This document shows positions 50,137 through 61,715 of a stretch of 64,000 bases of DNA, piece by piece. This stretch comes from Anseranas semipalmata (Eukaryota; Chordata; Aves; Anseriformes; Anseranatidae), in assembly GCA_013399115.1 (NCBI GenBank), contig VXAA01001396.1, positions 1-64,000 of the forward strand, given 5' to 3'. Each line of letters starts with the position of its first letter. Position 1 is the first letter of the stretch. The notes beneath the pieces were generated by a model that did no database searches, was not told the origin of the DNA, and saw only the letters and a program-made list of their open reading frames with translations. The translations under genes and the position numbers were made by a program.

Positions 50137-52431
50137 TTTTTTTTAAATCATTCATTTATGATCTTATAAGGACCTTGCTTCTTATGGAGAGACATATTGC
50201 AACAGTCCATAAAGATAAGTTTGAAGAAGATGTCTTGAGAAGACATCCTCTTCCAGACCAAAGGTGGAATGACCTAAGATGCTTTTGCTTTTCATCACCA
50301 CCCTTATGTCAGCAATAAATGTGCCAAAGTTCATGCAAGATCTCCCTAATCCAATTTTAAATGAGCTGGCTGAAAACAGAGTAAGGGACAACCACAAGAA
50401 CTGCCACTGGAAGAACAGTGTACATACTACATCAATAGTATCTTAAACCACATCAGGTATTTTAAAATTGAATTTGTCCACACCTCTACTTCAGAAAAGA
50501 TGTACATCATGCTGCCAGAGTGCATTTCTGAGAAGGTACATAAGCCATTTTGGTTCAAGTGAATCACTACAACAGCATCAGTATAGTTAATGCAATACTA
50601 ACTGGCATAGATAAAAATAAGAGAGTTTTTCAGGCCAGGCCCAAGCACTTTAGTAGTGTAACACGATAACTGTGAAAAATAGAAGTGGATTTGAAAAATT
50701 AGAATCAAAAGCAGCCACAATTCACTCTCACACTTTCTCTCTCTCTCTTAAAAAAAACCACACAACTGAGTAGTTTATTCAAGGAAGAAAACAAACCTCT
50801 GATCTCTGTTCTCAAGTTCCTCTTGCGGTACCTAGTGATTCAGGACAGAATTTCTGTTCCACTAATATCTGCTCATAGCCCTCAGAAGAACTAGGATTTT
50901 GTTGCCCAGTACTAAAATCCTCAAATTCAGGAGCAATAGAAGCATAGAGTATGTTTCTCTATCTTGTTTCTGTTATTAATTAAGTCCCATTTGCTGCTCC
51001 CGAATTGCTATTATTTAGTTGCACTGGATGGGTGTGTTAGAAAGCATTGGAAGATGGATCAACAGCTGTAGTTATTGCGAAAATTATGGCAGCACATCAG
51101 AGGAATTGCAGCTGCTCACTTCATGCAAATAAGAGCTACTTGACAATGATTATAATTATACAGTATGTCAAACAACATAGCTGGAGCAAGAGTAGAGAGT
51201 GTATATTTTAGAAAGGCAAAAGATTTCTATTTCATTATGCTCACATTCCTTAAACTCCTCTTTAGGGATAACAGGATCCACCTTCTGTCAGTGGACTCAC
51301 AAATACAGAAGGATCTACTAGGGCTCCCAGGTGCATTCTGCAGTCAACACTACTACAGCTGTCAAACATGGCACCTCTTACCAGGTATTTATAATACAGC
51401 ACTGTTCAGAGGCCACAGGCAGAGCTGGGGTTCCAGTACACTAAATGCTCTGTAGATATGAAGAAAGAACCGGCTGAATCTAGTTTCAAAGCACGGGAAG
51501 ACTGCTTCTGAGCTGCTCAGACAACGTGGATACCATCTCCTCTATACAAAGCTTGTTTCTGATACCTGGAACAGCACTGTAATATTCTGATTTACTTTGC
51601 TTAGTAATACTTTCGAAGGCAAGTACTTCCAGCTTGTTTTGGCCCATTCCTTTCTCACTTCAACCACTAAGGCCCTCTTAAAGAGCACATTTCCTTCTCT
51701 CAGATAAAAACTTCACTAAAAGCTCCTCATTTTCAGAGAGGCTGCGTGCGGTGCTTATCCTGCTGCATCTGTATGCTGTTTGCACATTAGCAACAGTTTA
51801 AATAAAGTGACATTTTATTATTTCAGTTTCTTCCAGTTCCTGTTCTGCATTCAGCCTCTTTAATTAAAGCCCTCTATTTTTTGCTAGTTGTTTCACGCTG
51901 GCAAATCCCTGCACCTGCATGGGAAAAACAGGAACAGAACCTCATTTGCTCTCCTCTGCTTCTCAAACTTGTTTCAAAAACTGTACGGCAGTGATGTTGC
52001 AAATACTAAATCCACAACGCTAAATACAAGCCTAACAACCATTTTAAGTTTATTTAATTTACAATAGCAACATAAAGAGACATAAGGGAATATACAGTGT
52101 TGCAGTCCTCTTGCCTCTCACTCAGAGGTGAGAAGTTGGAACCATTTTTTCTGTGACAGACAGCTGCTAGAGTACCTCACCTCTCTAGTTTTACACAGTG
52201 ATTCAAACTGTGTAACTTGGCAATATATAATCTTTCCTCTGTACTATCACAGGAAAAAGAAAAAAGGAGTTTCTTGAAGTCTGCTGACCAAGCATACAGG
52301 CCCAATTCCAAATGCCTTGGAATTCAGGGTCTTGACTCTGGATAAAAGTGGTACCTAAAGCTTCCTACGTTTCATAGGTAGTCGTTAAACCACTGACGCA
52401 ACACGGTGGCTACGCAAATTGTTAATCTCAC

Positions 52432-52512
52432 CTGAAATCACATGCTGTGGTAAGTTCTGCTCCTCCTCCAACAGCTTTTCCTTGGACTAGTGCAACACTG
52501 ATCAATGGCAAT
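52432..52512 (-). CDS. ECHDC1: ECHDC1 internal exon with the GGGAE oxyanion-hole motif
   Basis: This 81-base exon lies between acceptor TTGCGTAG (AG at 52,514-52,513) and donor CAG|GTGAG (GT at 52,431-52,430). It begins with the third base of an Arg codon and ends with the first two bases of the next Arg codon, so the phase fits both neighbours. The encoded residues are LPLISVALVQGKAVGGGAEL, then TTACDF. In crotonase-fold enzymes the GGG-A-E loop supplies one half of the oxyanion hole that stabilises the CoA thioester enolate, and it is intact here. Human ECHDC1 has, from memory, GWALGGGAEF at this place. Confidence 0.95.
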
Positions 52513-54495
52513 CTACGCAAGAGAGTTTTGTAAACAAAATTTGTTCTCAGTCTTAGAAATGACAAAAGGATTCAGGCAAACTATCTCTATAGTAAAAGCT
52601 CAGAAAAAAAACATACTGTTCCAACTCAAATAACTACATCTTTACAGGTAAGCAGCATGATACCAATTCAACTTACACGAAACCAGTTATTCCATAATTG
52701 ATATGGGATCCCATGATGTAACAGCAAGACAGAAATATCTAATGGAATCACAGTAAAGCAGATTATGTACTATGTTATGAAAAAAATACACACTACAGAT
52801 TACACCTGAGAAGACCATCTGCAAGAAGGAATGACAGGACAGTGATGCAAGACTCTACGCTAAGCCAGAACAATACAGACAGTAGCAGAAAGGGACCCTA
52901 AGAACTGCACAGCTGGGTTATCTAAAAATAATGAGATTCAGCATGACAACTTCAGCAACTTCTTCAAACAGCAGTGCTACCATCTCAAATATCAACAAAA
53001 CTTTTTTTGGAGGACAAAACTATCCTTTGGGGATAGCAACAATCTGCTACCTTTGATGGTGTTGTATTTAATCATGTTCAAGGTAATTCAAAGGGCAGAG
53101 GGAAGGAAGAGTATGTAGGGAGAAACTCCTTCCCTATTGCCATTGTAAAATCAATACTAATAAACAGTGATTGGCTTAGGTTTAGCCAAGTACCCTAAGA
53201 AATGAAGATAACTGGTCAGTCCCAGATTTTGCATGGTGATACAGCTGTCTTATATTTTACTATGAAAAAGCATTTAACTCTTTGAGCAGTGTTAAAACTA
53301 CATTCAGAAATCAGCCTCCCAGTCACAATCATATACATGGTTTTACTACTACTTTAACAGAAGCACCAATAATTTCTTATAGCCCAAGTCCACTTACCAG
53401 CTGCAGCATACTTCACACAATAAATTGCGCAAGGCAACCCACTGGAAGAAGGTAACCTTATTATTCCTATGGTCCTATATCTTCTACGGTCCTCTCTTCT
53501 GTTCCCTAATGGGGAACCAGAAGATATGGGTCCAAGCACCCTACATCCACACTCATCTCATCTGTTTGAGGCATCTCCTTCAGGATCACAGTTCGCCTCA
53601 GCTCCATCTGAGGGAGATTGATCCCATCTAAGATAGATCTCGCCAGACAGCGATTTAGTGCTCCACCTGAACCACAACCGGAATATAGTGCAATATACTT
53701 TAAGTCAAGACACCTGAGATGAGAGTTTAATCTTCATACATCTTCCTCTTTGCTTTGCCATATCACTTTTGATTATACCAAGGCCAACTTATACAAATGG
53801 ATTCTAATTCTGATCCTGAGGATTCCTTACAATACCATACTCCTGTGAATAAGTTTCCAAGTTTTACAGAATAATGTTAGCTCATAACATTTTCTCATAT
53901 ATAGTATTTGAAAACACAAAATATTTTTTTCCCCAGAGTCCTGAGCAGACAAAAAATGGAACCTACCATACATGCATTTAATAGAAATGTGGTTTCTTAA
54001 GGGAAGCTAAATCTAAAGGAAATGGAAAAAAAAAAAATAAAAAAAATCAGAAGTACCAGATGGTAGAGCTGAATACATTCCTCTTATGAAGTGGGAAGAT
54101 TAAATAAATATATTAAATAAATGTTACCTGCGTGGGCTGCATAAGCTGGCCCCACTTGTTTGTTAAGAGCAACTGATTTCTACTGAGTTACAGAAGCCAA
54201 CTTCAGAAACATTAAAGGCCTAGACTTCCTTAACTATAATTATCTCCTGGCCCTCCACACACACACACAAAAAAAAAACTGTAGTTTTTTTCTCCTGTTC
54301 CAATCTCTAGAAAGTCCAATAGTTGCAAAATGTCAAGGCCTAGTTCAAATTCACAAATACTTACCTGTATAACATATGCAAATACAAGGTCTGGGATTCA
54401 AACTTGCATACTTAAACATCCTATTAAGGAGTTAGCCTAAACATACTTCAATCATTATAATTACTTCATAAAGAAGGGTAAAGAAAATATATTAC
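52513..54495 (-). other. ECHDC1: ECHDC1 intron (about 2.0 kb)
   Basis: The donor is ATGAG|GTAATA (GT at 54,495-54,494) and the acceptor TTGCGTAG|A. It is a canonical GT-AG intron. It contains no recognised exon. A segment at 53,350-53,690 has exon-like features (short open frame, GTAAGT donor-like site) but no recognised homology. Confidence 0.85.
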
Positions 54496-54548
54496 CTCAT
54501 AAGTCTGGTTAAGGTGTTTTGCATAAACATGCACATATTCATCCCATC
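54496..54548 (-). CDS. ECHDC1: ECHDC1 short internal exon (53 bases)
   Basis: This small exon is easily missed. The acceptor is TTCTTTATAG (AG at 54,550-54,549) and the donor is ATGAG|GTAATA. It encodes DGMNMCMFMQNTLTRLM plus the first two bases of an Arg codon, which is completed by the next exon. The human counterpart, from memory, reads DGMAVCMFMQNTLTRFM-R, so the exon aligns without gaps. It begins at a codon boundary, matching the end of the upstream exon at CAG. Splice phases on both sides confirm the assignment. Confidence 0.96.
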
Positions 54549-55013
54549 CTATAAAGAATGAAAATTCAAAAATGTTAAATAATTCTCATGTGAAGCAATT
54601 ACACAGAGTGGATATGAGTATTCATTATATTTGCTGTGGCAGGGATTTTGTCATTGGTTAATCTTGCCTGAATTCCAGCCCAACCCCCCTATGCACCAGA
54701 AGAAAACCTAGTATAGATTGAGCTAAAAAAACAAACAAAAACACCACCCTCAATCATTTATTAGAATTTCAGTTATAATTAAGCCATTATAAAAATAACT
54801 GCAATACCAAGCTTCTGTGACATGAAATTTTACGTCCTTTCCTTTGAATTTCCTCTTCTCACTCCTCCCAGGTAAACACCCATAAAGATGAGCTTTCTGT
54901 ATAGGACCATGGATGGCTGCAAACTTCATACTGTTCCAAATCCACAAAATTTAGGTAAGTTAAAATTTACCAACTAATTTTTTTTAATGGTTTGGATTAA
55001 AAGCATTTCAGCA

Positions 55014-55036
55014 AAAACAAACAAACAAACAAACAG
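55014..55036. repeat. (AAAC)n simple repeat
   Basis: About five AAAC/CAAA units in an ECHDC1 intron. Confidence 0.8.
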
Positions 55037-55586
55037 GAAAGAAGATTGGAAAAGAAGATTGTAAAACAAAAAGGAAGAGAGAGGTAACATCAGCTTGCAA
55101 ACAATAGTGACTAGGGAACAATTGTTCCCTTCTCTTCCAGTACAAGAACTAAGGGGCTTTAAACAAAATCAGTTGCTGCCAGGTTCAGAACAAATATTTC
55201 TTCCTACAACATACAGTTAAACTGCAGAACACTTTGCAGCAGGGTACTGCAACCTCTAAAGACTACATGAATTCAAGAACAACTAGATAAACTCACAAGA
55301 GAAAAATCTGCAAAAGGTTATTAAATACAAGGTAACACCTTTAGCTCCAGTCTTAAGTCATAAATTGCTGGAGACTAAGAAAATCTACTGAATCAAAATT
55401 GTTATCCATCTGCCTTTCCTCTTCTTACATTCTTTTCCAGGCATCCAGTGTTGACCAGGAACAGACACACATGACTAAGCCAAATGATACACTATGACCA
55501 TGGTCATACAAGTACCTTAACTGAACTGCACACATACCATTTAATCCAGGTTAAAAGGAAAAAAAAAATCACTATAGCCACATATT

Positions 55587-55623
55587 TTAAAAAAATAAAA
55601 AAATAAAAAAATAAAAAAAAAAG
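55587..55623. repeat. (A)nT simple repeat
   Basis: Repeated AAAAAAT units ending in an A run. Confidence 0.9.
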
Positions 55624-56819
55624 AGGTAACAATTTCAGCTTGTCTTTCAAAAAATGGCAGGAAGAAAGAACAAATAACATGTCTGTATTGGTATTTACTG
55701 ATTTCTAATAAACAGTTTTACCGGGGTTTTCAAGTTAAAGAATCTACCTTAATAAAAGAACTTCTGACTCATACCTCAGGGAAAGAAAAGATGCAGTAAA
55801 TCTTCAGAAACTCTTGGAATACAACCTTGCAACAAGAATAGGCCAATTACAGCCAATTTATTGTTAATTTATTCATGTATTCCCAAGACCTACTCTGCCC
55901 ATAGCCAACCAGCATTATGGTATTCAGGGACAGATTTTTGGCAGACAGAAGCTGCCATGACAGTGGCTTCACAGGAAACAGTTAATTCTGCTTCACTACA
56001 TTAAAGGCTTGTTTGAAATTTTCAGTACATGTTGGTTCACAAAGAGAGGCTTTTATTCAGCACTGTAGCCACCTCCCACATCAATTAAGGCCTGTAGCAA
56101 TATTTCCACACCAAATTAAAGAACAATCAAATCTTCCATGATAGCTGCTTTAATATTTCCGATCGGGAAGTTCAAAACCCCCACAAATAAGCAAGGTACC
56201 AGTTGTCAGACACAGACTTGCACAATTCCAATACTATAATCATCAGGATGCAGCTGCAGAAGAAGGTCTTCAGAGAAAGTAAGTTTTCACTTCATTGCAG
56301 CTGAGTTCTTGCATTCAAATTGGTCATTTCAATTCATACCAAAATTCAAGATGGCAATTAAAGATTAATGCCAGAACAGGCTGGCTTGATGAATGCAGTT
56401 ATGACTGAGCAGACAAAAATAAAGGTCTTCATGTTCTCTGGTGGTAGAGAGATTGCTGTGTATCACATGGAAAAATGTCTGAACAGAAAACACCCCCCAA
56501 AAAAATCAGTTACTTGAGTCCTGGCCTTTAAGCCTTCCTGATAAGAAAAATAAGGCTACTAGTCAGAGTATTTTTATCTGAGTAAGAGAGGTGTTCACTG
56601 GAGTCTAGTGGAATAATCACATTTTCAGCCCTAATACTGTTCTCAAAGGCAGAAGAAAACTAGCAAAAAGAAAGTCAGGTAAAATACAGTATGCACTACA
56701 TATGGAGAAAAAAAGGATTAATAGCTTGGGGTGCAGCTAGGAGATATAGGGAAAAAGAAAGTCACCTTCATAAAGTAGGAAACTGTACAACTGGTTCTTC
56801 TTGCTGCAAGAGCTTACAG

Positions 56820-57425
56820 TCATAGAAAAACAGAATCGTAGAATCATCTAGGTTTGAAAAGACCTTCAAGATCATCAAGTCCAACCACCAGCCTGAGCTA
56901 CTGAGTCCCATCACTAAACTATGTTCCTTGGTGCCATGTCCACTCGTCCCTTAAATAAGCCCAGGGACTGGGAACTCCACCACTTCCCTGGGAAACCCAT
57001 TCCAATGTCTAACCACTCTGTCTGTCAAGAAAGTCTTCCTAACGTCCAATCTAAACCTTCCCTGGCACAACTTGAGACCATTGCCTCGTGTTCTATCACT
57101 TGTCACCTGAGAAAAGAGACCAACACCATCCTCACTGCAACCTCCTTTCAGATAGCTGTAGAGAATGATGAGGTCTCCCCAAAGCCGCCTCCTCTCCAGA
57201 CTACACAACCTCAATTCCCTCAGCCACTCCTCAGCAGTCTCGTTTTCTAGTCCCTTCACCAGCTTCACTGCTCTTCTCTGCACACACTCAAGCAACTCAA
57301 CATCCTTCCTGTAGTGAGGGGCCCAAAACTGAACACAGTACTCGAGGTGCGGTCTCACCAGTGCCATGTACAAGGGGACAATTGCTTCCCTAGTCTGCTG
57401 GCCACGTTATTTCAGAGGCAGGCCA
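56820..57425 (-). mobile_element. CR1 LINE, 3' ORF2 and 3' UTR, minus strand
   Basis: This copy is longer than the one at 49.65 kb. The minus-strand open frame 56,951-57,373 encodes the CR1 ORF2 C-terminus: [20 protein letters not shown], then [34 protein letters not shown], and [20 protein letters not shown] before R-V-V-R-H-W-N and the end of the protein. The 3' end at about 56,820-56,890 has the reverse complement of the CR1 terminal region with GATTCTACGATTCTG wording, somewhat diverged. It is 5'-truncated and inactive, in the ECHDC1 intron and in the same orientation as the gene. Confidence 0.95.
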
Positions 57426-57773
57426 CTTTCACTGACAGAACAGGATCTCCACAAACTATTTCCAGTTGCTCAAAAGTCCTCTGCTGCTTTCTGCTTAGGA
57501 ACCTCCGTTGTAGGGCTTCTAGACAGAGACCAAGGAAAGTGAAAATCTCCTTCATGCCTCCTTCCTCTTAGCTGTCCTTTCAAGAGCCTCTCCTGCTCTT
57601 CAGTTAGCCAGCTTTTCAAGTTTCACTCCAGAATGAGGTTATTGTTCTTGGGAACCAGGTTTACACAGAAGGAAAACATTTTTCTTTAGAAACACCACTA
57701 TCAATTTGCCTTCTGTGATTTGGTCACCGTACCATTAGCACTCACTAAAGAAGAACAGGCAGGGGATCTGGTG

Positions 57774-57790
57774 TTTTTTTTTTTTTTTTT
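57774..57790. repeat. Poly-T tract
   Basis: A run of about 17 T. Confidence 0.9.
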
Positions 57791-57817
57791 GTGGTTAGGA
57801 AAAACTGAACATGATAG

Positions 57818-57850
57818 GAAGAGGAGGAAGAAGAAGAGGAGGAGGAGGAG
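57818..57850. repeat. Purine (GAA/GAG)n tract
   Basis: An almost pure GGA/GAA/GAG triplet run of about 33 bases, able in principle to form triplex DNA. It lies about 30 bases from a poly-T tract. Confidence 0.9.
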
Positions 57851-58091
57851 CCACTAGGTGGCCCAAAAATCCTTCTGCATTCTTGGCCATTATTCTGCCT
57901 TTTCTGCACCACAAGGAAAGGCACACTGTATGATCAATTATGACAAACACCACCTCCCCAACCAATAGGTTAGTAAAATAAGTTTTTTCTGTCATTACTA
58001 AAAGCTATCGGCTAAAGCAGTCTTGCAAAAGAAACAAACAAAAGGAAACAACAACAAACCACCATAACAGTTCAGGCACAAAGCTGTTCAC

Positions 58092-58110
58092 TTTTTTTTT
58101 TTTTTTTTTT
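58092..58110. repeat. Poly-T tract
   Basis: A run of about 19 T. Confidence 0.9.
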
Positions 58111-59867
58111 GCCTTAGGGATGCATGTGGATAGAAAAGCTAACCTAACGTGATTTTAACCTGAAACCAAACAAATCTCTCCCATCTGAACTGAGGTAGAG
58201 AGCAGAGTTCTGCAAGACTAAGGAGCAGCAAATGCTATTCCTTATTCTATTAAAGTTTATTAAATAAAGATTATTAAATCCCATCTAACAGATGGTTTAG
58301 GAGCTGGCTATTGTAAAGAAACTCTCACTTCAGAATAAACAATTTGAACTCTCCAAAAGAAATATAAAGCAACCATTAACTATTCTTGGATCATTTCTGG
58401 TGACTCTTGCGTTTATATTTCAGTCCTAGTATGATATCTACATTCTCACAGAGAATTTTCAACAAAGTTATAATTAATACCTACGCATTTCATTCTGCCC
58501 AGCATCTTTGCTAGGGATCCTAATCTTTACGTGAGTCCTATCTCCCACTGCAGTGGCTCCAGGTAATTTGTATAAACATATAGACAGAATACTAAACATC
58601 AAAAGAGAGTACAGAAGCAGAATCACTGAGAATTACTGAATACAGAACTCTGAAGGAAAGCACAGACTGCAGATAAGAAAAAAAATGGCCCATGCTTGGT
58701 TTCAGCTCCTTTTCTGTTGCTATAATGCTAAACCAAACTGAAAAAAAATCTAGATTAAAACAAGATCAATTAAAAAAATAAAAAGCAAACAAAAACCACA
58801 GATGTCTATGTTTTAAAAATGACCAATGTCTATGAACATTGAAAATGAAAACTCCTCAAAAAATATATCTATAGTGTACTCACATCAGGAAAAGCACACC
58901 TGTCAGGGTGTTCCACAAAGGAAACAAAGCCTCCTGTACCTTTTGAAAGTTGGACCGTCCAACTTACTTTACCAGGCCAGAAATACTTAAGACATAGGAT
59001 TTTTTATGATGCTTAATTTCATCAACAAAAACAATTAATCTCTAAGGATAAATACCAGAGAAATTAGTTTTTGAGTTGGTGAACTGAAATTTTCAATTAA
59101 AATTAAATGGTATGGTCAAATCCTGAAACTTGAAATGGGCACAGAAAAGCACCAGGATGCCAGTTACCACAATTTCAAATAACAATGCAAGAGTACCACA
59201 GAGGCCCCCTTCCCTTGCTGCCCATGAAGTCACACACTGCCAAGAATCATATATGAACCCATAAAAAGAATGACAGCACATGCAAAAGTTATCAAAGAGG
59301 GTGGCACAAGTGAAAACCTGCCATCAAGCCTTCACCTCTTCAACCGCCAAATTAGACGTGACTCCTCTAACTGGACTACAAGATCATTGCCAAAGCTCCA
59401 ACTGGACAAGAATTGCAACTGTTCTTCCATTTTATTCAGGTCCAGGCACAGCACTGACAAAACTGAAATCTCCTTGTAACAGCAGCCATGCTGCTTACAT
59501 TTGTTTTTGACTTGAGAATATATAAGAAATGATTACTTGCCTCTGCTTTTAAAGGTCAAACTACTGAAGCACAAGTTATTTTATGTGTAAATTCACCATA
59601 TATTGTTCTGAGAAACTGAAATGACATTTGTAAAAGAAAAAGCTAAAAAGAATAAGTAATGTAGGAATTCAGAGTTATGAATCAATTACAATAACGCTTA
59701 AACCATGGCTTAAAGTGGCCACTAGCATTTTTTCAGCCACGAAAAGCTCCATCCTGTGACTTGCATGTAAAATTGCAGCGTAACCACGGTGAAACACCTC
59801 TGTCTAACAGGGATCTCCGAATATCAGAAAGCTCATTTTTCTCCAAAAGCTTTATATCACTACTTGC

Positions 59868-60010
59868 CTGGCAGTTGGATATTGCTTTGACAGCATTCAA
59901 ATCAGATCCTGAACAAAAAGTGTTTCCTGCACCACAGATGATAAGGCCTTTGCCATCCTTCCAGTTTTCCAGTTCAGTTACCTTCTCCTGGAGTTCTAGC
60001 ATCATAGTGC
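59868..60010 (-). CDS. ECHDC1: ECHDC1 internal exon with the SGSDLNAVK motif
   Basis: This 143-base exon follows acceptor CTCTTGTAACAG (AG at 60,012-60,011). It begins with the last two bases of a Gly codon and reads TMMLELQEKVTELENWKDGK, then GLIICGAGNTFCSGSDLNAV, then KAISNCQ. The S-G-S-D-L block corresponds to the other half of the crotonase oxyanion hole and to the ECHDC1 signature; human has, from memory, NTFSSGSDLNAVKSLGTPE, the same length to the exon end. The exon ends at CAG followed by GCAAGT rather than GT. The open frame continues into the intron, but that extension (ASSDIKLLEK...) has no counterpart in the family. It is the most 5' ECHDC1 exon in the window. Confidence 0.95.
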
Positions 60011-60503
60011 CTGTTACAAGAGGTGACAAGCAACACTTTTAAAAAAAAGTGATTATGATCAGCATGTTTTACATTACATTTTTCATTACCAATACCAAGT
60101 TATCATTAATATGTGATAGGCTTAAAAACACAAGGGAAAGCATCACCTTACCCCCTGTCACCACTGACATATGTTTTTAACTCTAAGATGCACTTCCTGA
60201 AAATTCTGAAGAGTATTCTGCAATTTGCGTTACACTCACCAAAACAAAACAAAGAAGCACAAGGAGGGCAAGCATAAACTCTAGCCAATTTTTTCTTGTT
60301 TGTAATTGCATGCATTCAGGACACATGAACTTCTATGCGTCTATCCAGATTGCTCCATCTAGTCACTTTCATGTCACTGCCATTTCACTCTGCATATTCA
60401 AATGAAAATATACCAAAAAAAGCTGAAAAGCAAACTGTGTTGAAGGCCAATGACATTTAGAAGTGCCCATCCAAAAGAAAATAGATTTCAAAACGGAAGC
60501 AAG

Positions 60504-60521
60504 AAAAAAAAAAAAAAAAAA
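60504..60521. repeat. Poly-A tract
   Basis: A run of about 18 A. Confidence 0.9.
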
Positions 60522-61429
60522 CCTTTCATTTTTGTTAAAAAGAACAATAGGAAGAGATCTTTCTGAAACATCTTTGATTCCGTCCCTGGTACCTGTCTGG
60601 AAAAGCTGTCTTTACAAAGTACATCCTAGGCTCCAAATGTATGGATTAAATGGCACCAGCTTTTTACTTCTAGCTTAAACATAATATTCTCATACTTTCG
60701 CTTAAGGGCTTTCTCATATTATAGACAGTTATAACTATGCCAACCCCCAGCGTTACACAACAGCCTTTTTTGGGTTACTTAATTTCTGCTCTAAAGAAAC
60801 TGGAAAAAAGGATGAAAGGAAGAAAATTATCAGTGCTATGAGACACCTAGGTAAACCTCACGTTTAAAACGTGGAATTGAGAGGCTTGGACACTTCAGAT
60901 GTTTCAGCATGAGTTGCTGAGGGTAGCATCTAGTTTGTTCAGTGAAAATACATTGTATGTACTGCTCAAAGCAATTGCCTGAACTTGCATTGGCAGGCTC
61001 TACTTCCAGAGACTTTTGACTGCACCTGCCTCTCTTCATCAACTATATATGGAATTTGAGCAGTTACTGCCACAGTCCATGCCTCTGATTCTTTTCATCG
61101 TTTATTGCATAACACCAAGGTGTGCATTAATATCTGACATCCAAAAGTATTCATTCCTCAGCAAGAAAAAAACCTCTCTCTTCCATTTACAGATCTTTGT
61201 TTTTAATCTGCTTCACATTAACATGATTAAAACCTGTTCAATAGTTGCTGACTGACCACCTAGTGAGGACAACTTTCCTAATCCCCAACACAAAGCTAGC
61301 TATACTTTTATTCTCTCACTGGTTTTCCTGACTACAAGCCAAGAGGGTTTTCATCCACGAGCCACGACCCTTCCTTACATGGATTTCTATAAACTCCTGT
61401 TTCCAGAGCTAGTCCTAGATAGCAGCATC

Positions 61430-61715
61430 ATAGAATCACAGAATGGTTTGGGTTGGGTTGGACTGGACCCCAAAGACCATCCAGTTCCAACCCCCCTGCC
61501 ATAGGCAGGGGGACCTCCCACTAGATCAGGTTGCCCAGGGCCCCACCCAACCTGGCCTTGAGCACTTCCAGGGATGGGGCATCCACAGCTTCTCTGGGCA
61601 GCCTGTTCCAGTGCCTCACCACCCTCATAGTAAAGAATTTCTTCCTAATGTCTCACCTAAATCTACTCTCCTGTAGTTTAAAACCTATCCTATCTTCCAC
61701 ACCCAATACTAACTT
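61430..61715 (-). mobile_element. CR1 LINE 3' end, minus strand
   Basis: The plus strand shows the reverse complement of the CR1 3' UTR: CATAGAATCACAGAATGGTT, then ACCATCCAGTTCCAACCCCC, CTGCCATAGGCAGGGGGACC, the AGATCAGGTTGCCCAGGGCC block and CTTGAGCACTTCCAGGGATG. It continues into the very end of ORF2 (FLTMRVVRHWNRL-like wording at about 61,590-61,650). Its subfamily differs from the copies at 49.65 and 56.8 kb, whose 3' UTRs lack the TGCCCAGGGCC block. Confidence 0.93.

Larger units (their letters stand above)
33776..52431 (-). other. ECHDC1: Large ECHDC1 intron (18.7 kb)
   Basis: The donor is CAG|GTGAG (GT at 52,431-52,430) and the acceptor is TTGACAG at 33,782-33,776, so the intron is canonical GT-AG and interrupts an Arg codon after its second base. 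Contents I can name are an imperfect 36-base tandem duplication near 34,352, a CpG-rich patch at about 43,620-44,060, long poly-T and (A)nC tracts, a CR1 copy at about 49,650 onwards and an assembly gap. Everything else is AT-rich DNA in which I recognise nothing. Minus-strand open frame 37,628-38,167 (179 codons) is the longest open frame here and has no known homology. Confidence 0.85.
54549..59867 (-). other. ECHDC1: ECHDC1 intron with predicted GC-AG borders (5.3 kb)
   Basis: The upstream exon ends CCAG, and the intron starts GCAAGTAG (GC at 59,867-59,866), a close match to the AG|GCAAGT consensus of GC-AG introns. The acceptor is TTTATAG at 54,555-54,549. It includes a CR1 fragment (about 56,820-57,425), several A/T tracts and a GAG-type purine tract. 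Confidence 0.8.

Noticed and set aside
59733..59867. Continuation of the ECHDC1 frame past SNCQ to a stop at 59,733
   Set aside because: The extension has no family similarity, and the next real exon (DGMNMC...) joins perfectly at CAG.
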